A stretch of DNA of 64,000 bases from Pseudomonadota bacterium (lineage in GTDB: Bacteria; Pseudomonadota; Gammaproteobacteria; Burkholderiales; Burkholderiaceae_E). Position numbers and translations under genes: made by a program. The stretch lies in assembly GCA_963204785.1 (NCBI GenBank), contig CAUJHG010000047.1, positions 1 to 64,000 of the forward strand, written 5' to 3'. Of this stretch, positions 59,024 through 64,000 are shown in pieces. The first letter of the stretch is position 1. Each line of letters opens with the position of its first letter. The notes beneath the pieces were generated by a model. It searched no databases and was not told the origin of the DNA. It saw only the letters and a program-made list of their open reading frames with translations.

Positions 59024-60259
59024 ATGGAAGGACTTCATCTCACCGCTGACATCTTCGGCTGCAGTTGCGAGCGCCAACTCCTCGTCGACGCGGGTCCCCT
59101 CGCGGAACTCTGCCGCAAGGCGGTGGCCGACGCCGGGCTGACCCTGGTCGACGAGAAGTTCTTCACCTTTCCCGAGTGGGAGGGGCAGCCCGGAGGGGTG
59201 ACCGGCGCAGTGCTGCTGGCGGAATCGCACGTCGCGGTGCACACCTGGCCCGAGCGCTCCGGGGTGACGCTCGACGTCTACGTGTGCAACTTCACGACCG
59301 ACAACTCCGGCAAGGCCGAGCGGCTGATGGACGACCTGATCGTCGCCTTCCAGCCGACCGAGCAGATCACCAACCGCATCCTGCGCGCCTCGGCCGATCC
59401 GCCCTCGCAGGCCGGCGAGCTGCTGCTCGAGTGGCTGAACAAGGACAGCGCCTACGGCTTTCGCGCGTCGCGCCGCCTCGAGACGGTGCGCTCGGCCCAC
59501 CAGACCATCGAGGTGTTCGACACCCTCCAGTGGGGCAAGCTCTTCCGGCTCGACGGCGCCTTCATGACCTCCGAGAAGGACGAGTTCTTCTACCACGAAC
59601 CGATCGTGCACAGCGCTGCGCTGGCCCACGAGGCGCCGGCCTCGGCGCTGGTGATCGGTGGCGGCGACGGCGGCTCGAGCGAGGAGCTGCTCAAGCACCC
59701 GTCGATGCAGCGGGTGGTGATGGCCGAGCTCGACGCCGAGGTGGTGCGCGTCGCGCGCGAGCACCTGGGCGCGGTGCATCGCGGCGCCTTCGACGATCCG
59801 CGCCTGCAGGTCCACATCGGCGACGGTTTCGAGTTCGTGCGCGGTCTGGGCGAGCGCTTCGACCTCGTCGTGCTCGACCTCACCGATCCGGACACCCCCG
59901 CGCAACGCCTGTACACGCGCGAGTTCTTCGAGATGGTCAAGGGCACGCTGAACCCGGGCGGCGCGGTGACGCTGCACATCGGCTCCCCGGTGTTCGAACC
60001 GGAGCGCGTGCGCCGCCTGCTCGCCGATCTCGCCGCGGTGTTCCGGATCGTGCGGCCGATGGGCGTCTACATCCCGCTCTACGGCTCCTACTGGGGCCTG
60101 GCAGTGGCATCCGACAGCCTCGATCCGCGCACGCTCGACGAGGCCACGATCGACGCGCGCCTGGCATCGCGCGGCATCGCGGATCTCGAGCTCTACAACG
60201 GCGAGACGCATCGCGGACTGTTCGCGCTGCCCAATTTCTACCGACGCCTGCTCCCCTGA
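59024..60259 (+). CDS. Fused AdoMet decarboxylase-spermidine synthase
   Basis: A 411-residue bifunctional polyamine enzyme. Residues 1 to about 125 are a SpeH-type S-adenosylmethionine decarboxylase: LAESHVAVHTWPE with Ser68 as the self-cleavage site and pyruvoyl source, His73, and Cys88 in DVYVCNF. From about 135 the chain is spermidine synthase: LDGAFMTSEKDEFFYHE, the SAM-type loop VIGGGDGG and VLDLTDPDTPA. One protein can thus make decarboxylated SAM and use it on putrescine. I take ATG 59024; TTG 59003 is also open. Fusions of this kind are known in bacteria but are not the common form. rsmE follows after 22 bases. Confidence 0.93.
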   Translation: MEGLHLTADIFGCSCERQLLVDAGPLAELCRKAVADAGLTLVDEKFFTFPEWEGQPGGVTGAVLLAESHVAVHTWPERSGVTLDVYVCNFTTDNSGKAERLMDDLIVAFQPTEQITNRILRASADPPSQAGELLLEWLNKDSAYGFRASRRLETVRSAHQTIEVFDTLQWGKLFRLDGAFMTSEKDEFFYHEPIVHSAALAHEAPASALVIGGGDGGSSEELLKHPSMQRVVMAELDAEVVRVAREHLGAVHRGAFDDPRLQVHIGDGFEFVRGLGERFDLVVLDLTDPDTPAQRLYTREFFEMVKGTLNPGGAVTLHIGSPVFEPERVRRLLADLAAVFRIVRPMGVYIPLYGSYWGLAVASDSLDPRTLDEATIDARLASRGIADLELYNGETHRGLFALPNFYRRLLP

Positions 60260-60281
60260 CCTGTTCGCGCGGGCTGCCGAG

Positions 60282-61040
60282 TTGACCCCCCGTCTGTACC
60301 TGCCCTGCGCGCTGCAGGCGGGCCTGGAGCTCCCGCTCGACCGCGAGCTCGCGCACTACGTGCAGCGCGTGCTGCGGCTGCGCAGCGGCGATGCGCTCCA
60401 GGTGTTCGACGGCGCCGGCGCCCGCCACGCGGCCAGGCTCGCAGGCGGGGCAAGGGGGCAGTGCCTCGTGCAGGTCGGTGAGGCGCTCGCCGCCACCGCC
60501 GAGAGCCCGCTGAAGCTGAGCCTCGCGCAGTGCATCTCCACGGGCGAGAAGATGGACTGGACGATCGAGAAGGCCGTCGAACTGGGCGCCGCGGAGATCG
60601 TTCCGCTGCAGTCGGCGCGCTCGGTGGTCCGGCTCGACGAGGCGCGCGCGCGGCGCCGCGCCCAGCACTGGGAGAGACTCCTCGTGGCCGCCTGCATGCA
60701 GTGCGGGCGCGACCTCCTGCCCGTGCTGCAGCCGATCCGCCTGCTGGACGACTGGCTCGACGCCCTGCCGCCCGCCCCGCCCGACGATCCGCCGGGACAC
60801 ACGCTGCGCATCGTGCTCGCGCCGGGCGCAGCCCGGAGCCTCGGCGGCCTCGAGCTGTCCGCGGTGACGGCGATCACGGTGCTGGTCGGCCCCGAGTCGG
60901 GACTCTCGGAGGACGAGCTCGCCCGGGCATGCGCCGTCGGCTTCCTGCCGGTGTCGCTCGGCCCCCGGATCCTGCGCACCGAGACTGCCGGGCTGGTCGC
61001 GCTCGCGGCGCTCCAGGCGCGCGCCGGCGATCTGCGCTAG
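60282..61040 (+). CDS. rsmE: 16S rRNA m3U1498 methyltransferase
   Basis: A 252-residue SPOUT methyltransferase modifying U1498 of 16S rRNA. The N-terminal PUA-like domain carries HYVQRVLRLRSGDALQVFDG. The knotted SAM-binding end includes VLVGPESGLSEDEL and LGPRILRTETAGLVAL, the family signature. KMDWTIEKAVELGAAEIVPL is also standard. The only start giving the normal N terminus is TTG at 60282; no strong ribosome-binding site precedes it, so expression may depend on coupling with speD-speE. Confidence 0.93.
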   Translation: MTPRLYLPCALQAGLELPLDRELAHYVQRVLRLRSGDALQVFDGAGARHAARLAGGARGQCLVQVGEALAATAESPLKLSLAQCISTGEKMDWTIEKAVELGAAEIVPLQSARSVVRLDEARARRRAQHWERLLVAACMQCGRDLLPVLQPIRLLDDWLDALPPAPPDDPPGHTLRIVLAPGAARSLGGLELSAVTAITVLVGPESGLSEDELARACAVGFLPVSLGPRILRTETAGLVALAALQARAGDLR

Positions 61041-61065
61041 GCCCGAGCCCCGACAGCCAGCCGGC

Positions 61066-61470
61066 TCAGCTCCTGCGGACCGAGTAGAACACCCGGAACG
61101 CGGTGCCCCTGTCGAAGAAGAAGCTCGCCGCCTCACGGAACACGTCGAGCAGCGCCTCCCGGTCGAAGTCCTTCGCCGCAGCCCCGGGAAGTCCCTCCAG
61201 GATGATCACGAAGCCGGGCTGATCGGCCTGCGACGGCGGCTTCATGTCGGTGACGCAGTCGTACAGCGCGTCCAGATTGTGGCCGAAGTGACCGGGCAGC
61301 GAGAAGGCGCGCGCGAGCTCGTCCATCACCCCCGCCTTGTCGGTCGCGTCGGCGAGCTTCGCGTGCAGCAGGCGCTGGTCCGCACGCTGCGCGCAGCGGC
61401 GCAGCTCGGCCAGGTCGTAGGCATCGAGCGGCAGCACGGCCTGCGGGGGGATGTTGCTGAATGCGCTCAT
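61066..61470 (-). CDS. Barstar-like ribonuclease inhibitor
   Basis: A 134-residue cytosolic inhibitor. The barstar core FSLPGHFGHNLDALYDCV keeps both key aspartates of barstar (Asp67 and Asp71 here match Asp35 and Asp39), and Glu105 in REALLDVFREA matches Glu76. It is longer than Bacillus barstar by about 45 residues, mostly N-terminal. I use the ATG at 61470; a GTG at 61479 overlaps the ribonuclease stop (GTGA). It should bind and block the ribonuclease encoded just upstream. Confidence 0.9.
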   Translation of the reverse strand: MSAFSNIPPQAVLPLDAYDLAELRRCAQRADQRLLHAKLADATDKAGVMDELARAFSLPGHFGHNLDALYDCVTDMKPPSQADQPGFVIILEGLPGAAAKDFDREALLDVFREAASFFFDRGTAFRVFYSVRRS

Positions 61471-61475
61471 CGGAC

Positions 61476-61856
61476 TCACTCGCGAATGCGGCGGAAACTC
61501 CGGTAGTGGTCCCGCGTGTAGTAGTACTCCCCCGAGGTGCGCGGATCGCCGCCGGCGATGATCCGCCTGGCGCCCCGATCGCGTGCGCCAGGCGTGGGCA
61601 CCGTGTATTCGGTGTAGTGACCGCGACGCTGCGGCGGCAGCAGCCGCTCACGGTTCGCGAACACCGTCCCGTCCTTCGCGTAGGGGAAAGGGCCGCCGCG
61701 GCGGATCAGTGCGAGCGTGCTGCGCGCCTCCGGGGGAAGTTCCCGGACTGCGATCTCGCCCGTGCCCGCATCATGGGTGCGCGCATGGATGTCCGTCCCC
61801 CAGAGAAGCAGGACGCACAGGAAGGGGAGGACGGCACGGGCCCACATGCGCGCCAT
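61476..61856 (-). CDS. Secreted RNase Sa/barnase-family ribonuclease
   Basis: A 126-residue guanyl-preferring RNase with a Sec signal peptide (hydrophobic core AVLPFLCVLLLWG; cleavage near residue 25). The mature domain matches RNase Sa: GGPFPYAKDGTVFANRE, YTEYTVPTPGARDRGARRI and EYYYTRDHYRSF. The catalytic set is complete: Glu83, Arg97 and His117. The product should be exported, with stray cytosolic enzyme neutralised by the barstar-like protein encoded next. It begins 52 bases after the DUF1631 stop on the same strand. An ATG at 61847 is an alternative start. Confidence 0.92.
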   Translation of the reverse strand: MARMWARAVLPFLCVLLLWGTDIHARTHDAGTGEIAVRELPPEARSTLALIRRGGPFPYAKDGTVFANRERLLPPQRRGHYTEYTVPTPGARDRGARRIIAGGDPRTSGEYYYTRDHYRSFRRIRE

Positions 61857-61908
61857 GCTAAAGCACCGCAATGGGCCGGGGAAGCCCTGGCAGCGCCGCG
61901 CGCGGACT

Positions 61909-64000
61909 TCAGGCCGGTCCGGATGCCGCGATTGCGTCCGGCGCGGCGGCAACCGACTCGATCGCCTTGTCCAGCGCCGACCCGCTGTCGGCATAGCGTG
62001 CGCGTCCGCCGTCGAACATCGCGGCGAGCTGCGCACGGTCCAGCGAAGTGGCGCCTTCCGGGTGACGGCTGAGGACGTAGATGCGCTGCGCCGGGCTGAT
62101 CCAGGCCAGCCGGTAGGTGAGGAACTCTCCACCGCCGTCGACGTCGAGCTCGATCGAGTCGCCGCGCCGCAGTTCGGCGAGCCGCACCGACCGCGCCTCC
62201 ACCAGCGGCGGATCCGGGCTGACCGGTGCCGGCGCCTGCGCACTCGGAACGAACTGGATCCGGCCGTCGGGGTGCATGCGCAGGTTCGTCTGCGCGCGCG
62301 CGGCGGCCACTGCGAACTTCGCGGACTCGATCGCGCGGGTGTGCGCCAGCAACAGCTCGTCGAAGAAGGCCTCGCGCCGCTCGTCGGGCATCGAGACCAT
62401 CCGCGCGCCGCACATCAGCCCGTTGATCAGCCTGGGCAGCATCGCGGCGAGCCGCGGCACCTCGTCGGCCTGCTTCGGCTGCACGCTCCAGATCAGCCGT
62501 TCGGCGATCGCCATCGAGTCGGCGTGCTCGAGTGGCGCTCCCGCGCCGGTCACCTGCGCCTCCGCGACCACCGACGACCACCAGTCGGCCAGGAAGTCGC
62601 GGATGAAGCGCGGCGTCTCGGAATCGAGCCGGTCGCTCATCCGCGCCATCGCCAGGCCGCGGGCGTGGATCACCGCCTCGGCGCGCTCGGCCTCGCCTGT
62701 CGCCCGGGCCAGCCGATCGGCGCGCCGGGACGCCTCCTCGGCTGCCAGAAGTTCGATCTGCTCGCGAGCCTCGTCGAACACGCCGAGGTCGCGCTCGAAG
62801 GAGACCAGGACCCGCTCGACCACCTGCTCGATCCCGACGACCATCGGCGAACCCGCCGCCAGATCGGCGTCCGCATCGGCGGCCACCTCGGAGATCCGAT
62901 CGATCAGCCTGCGCATCGGATGGGCGCGGCGCGCGAAGAAGCTCCGATCGATCAGCGCCGCCTTGACCGCGACCACCTGCAGGCGCAGCAGCTGCTGCTT
63001 GACGACGTCCGCCAGACGCCGGTCGGCGTAGATGTAGTCGAACACCATCGAGACGATCTCGACGGTGAGCTGATCGAGCGGCGACCCTGCCTCGCGGGCA
63101 CGCTCGGTGATGTCGGCGAGCAGTTGCGCGGTCGCGCCGTCGCCCTCGACCCACGAGGACTGCAGGTGCGTCAGCGCATCCAGCAGCGGCGCTTCGACTG
63201 CCGGCAGGGGCAGGTCGGCCACCGCGAAGGTCTCGGGGTCGGCAAGCAGGCGCGTGGCGCTCGCCCGGGCCGCGGGCACTCCCTGCGCGAGATCCGAAAG
63301 GACCGTCCCCAGCTCCTGCGCTCGCGATTGCGGATATCCGGCACCGCCAGCAGCATGCGCGGATGCACCGTTGCCTCTGCCTGCCGCGCCACCGACCGGT
63401 CCGGACGGCCCGACACCCGACCAGCTGCCTGGCGCCCACGAACCGCCCGCGCCCGACGGGCCGCCAGTGCCCGAGGGGTGCCCGCCCACCCCCCAGGAAC
63501 CGCGCCCATGCGACGGGCCTGCCGGTCCGGAGAAGCCGGTGGCGCCCTGCGGGATCCCGCTGTCTTGCGGCGCCCCTGCCTGGTCGAGCGGATCCGCAGC
63601 CTGCATCGACGACGGATCGTGCCGCCCCTGCGTCGTGCGCAGCGGCTGACCATTGCGCATCGGCACCTGCGGCCGGATCCTGGGCAGGACATGGTTGGCC
63701 TTCAGGCGGTCGTTGACGGTGCTGTAGACCGTGTTCAGGTGCGCCGAGACGTGCGGCTCGAAGGCGTCGAGCAGCGCCGACTGCACCTCGGGACGCGGTG
63801 CAAGCTCGGTCAGTGCAGCCTTCAGCGCCTCGAACACCGCTTCGGGCGAGGCCGGATGGCGGTCCTCGTCGAACCACTCGCGCTCGAGCAGCGCAGCGAG
63901 CCGCGCACGCACCCCGAGCACCTCTTCCGGGTCCAGTTGGCCGCGCGCCCGATGCACCAGGCGGTCGACGGCCAGCTTCGCCTGCATCACCGAGTCGTCG
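61909..64000 (-). CDS. DUF1631 protein, 5' end beyond the window
   Basis: A protein of more than 693 residues whose reading frame stays open through 64000, so its true start lies outside. Blocks such as HVSAHLNTVYSTVNDRLKANHVLP, seen here as LNTVYSTVNDRLKANHVLP, then FDYIYADRRLADVVKQQLLR and FFARRAHPMRRLIDRISE, are typical of DUF1631. The C terminus (LRRGDSIELDVDGGGEF, YRLAWISPAQRIYVL) looks like a PilZ-like beta barrel. About residues 125-205 of the visible part are a Gly/Ser/Pro-rich low-complexity linker. Function unknown; it may act in cyclic-di-GMP-type signalling if the barrel binds a nucleotide. Confidence 0.85.
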   Translation of the reverse strand, partial: DDSVMQAKLAVDRLVHRARGQLDPEEVLGVRARLAALLEREWFDEDRHPASPEAVFEALKAALTELAPRPEVQSALLDAFEPHVSAHLNTVYSTVNDRLKANHVLPRIRPQVPMRNGQPLRTTQGRHDPSSMQAADPLDQAGAPQDSGIPQGATGFSGPAGPSHGRGSWGVGGHPSGTGGPSGAGGSWAPGSWSGVGPSGPVGGAAGRGNGASAHAAGGAGYPQSRAQELGTVLSDLAQGVPAARASATRLLADPETFAVADLPLPAVEAPLLDALTHLQSSWVEGDGATAQLLADITERAREAGSPLDQLTVEIVSMVFDYIYADRRLADVVKQQLLRLQVVAVKAALIDRSFFARRAHPMRRLIDRISEVAADADADLAAGSPMVVGIEQVVERVLVSFERDLGVFDEAREQIELLAAEEASRRADRLARATGEAERAEAVIHARGLAMARMSDRLDSETPRFIRDFLADWWSSVVAEAQVTGAGAPLEHADSMAIAERLIWSVQPKQADEVPRLAAMLPRLINGLMCGARMVSMPDERREAFFDELLLAHTRAIESAKFAVAAARAQTNLRMHPDGRIQFVPSAQAPAPVSPDPPLVEARSVRLAELRRGDSIELDVDGGGEFLTYRLAWISPAQRIYVLSRHPEGATSLDRAQLAAMFDGGRARYADSGSALDKAIESVAAAPDAIAASGPA

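Overview
This window looks like a chromosomal segment of a GC-rich betaproteobacterium, most likely order Burkholderiales; I cannot name a genus. The evidence is gene order: lptG-lptF divergent from pepA-holC-DUF2486-valS, a Bug-type tripartite tricarboxylate transporter, purC-purE-purK-Sua5, tkt-gap-pgk-pyk-fba and a DUF2868/DUF3482 pair are all typical of that order. Nearly every gene is strongly biased to G or C at third positions. The first 240 bases are clearly less GC-rich (137 of 240 by hand count, 57%). I see no insertion sequence, prophage, rRNA or CRISPR array.

Layout. 0-1.6 kb: a small DUF2188 gene, a long perfect inverted repeat, a tRNA-Ala(CGC) with its own -10 box and terminator, then a CysB-like LysR regulator coupled to a GT39-type glycosyltransferase. 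3.4-11.1 kb: lptFG (LPS export), then divergently pepA, holC, a DUF2486 gene and valS. 11.2-17.1 kb: a TARG1/DarG-like macrodomain gene, then on the minus strand TusA, Nudix hydrolase, MFS carrier, alaS and a small secreted protein. 17.4-23.7 kb: tctC-tctB-tctA with a 3-hydroxyisobutyrate-dehydrogenase-like gene, an FKBP and glnS. 23.8-32.8 kb: a closely packed minus-strand run (MsrA, LemA, two TPM proteins, DUF3108, metallo-beta-lactamase-fold protein, HMG-CoA-lyase-like enzyme, acyl-CoA carboxylase beta and alpha). 33.0-36.9 kb: glutaryl-CoA dehydrogenase, an MFS carrier, a MaoC protein and an XRE/shikimate-kinase-like regulator of the BzdR/BoxR type. 36.9-40.8 kb: purC-purE-purK-Sua5.

40.9-51.3 kb is the most accessory-looking block: hydroxypyruvate isomerase, the DUF2868/DUF3482 pair, a two-subunit acyl-CoA dehydrogenase, and divergently an SDR, an HSL-type esterase and a gamma-glutamyltransferase-like enzyme lacking residues that bind the gamma-glutamyl group. 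51.4-58.6 kb is the central-carbon operon tkt-gap-pgk-pyk-fba. 58.6-64 kb holds a long structured leader followed by a fused AdoMet decarboxylase-spermidine synthase, rsmE, a barstar-like inhibitor with a secreted RNase Sa-like ribonuclease, and a DUF1631 gene cut by the window end.

Most of the window is ordinary housekeeping. The observations I would follow first are the structured leader and 23-bp repeats upstream of the SpeD-SpeE fusion, the coupled RNase/barstar pair, the orphan macrodomain protein, the GGT-like enzyme in its esterase/SDR cluster, the variant lyase with its carboxylase, and the leader ORF/terminator before the glycosyltransferase. None can be called a new system from sequence alone.
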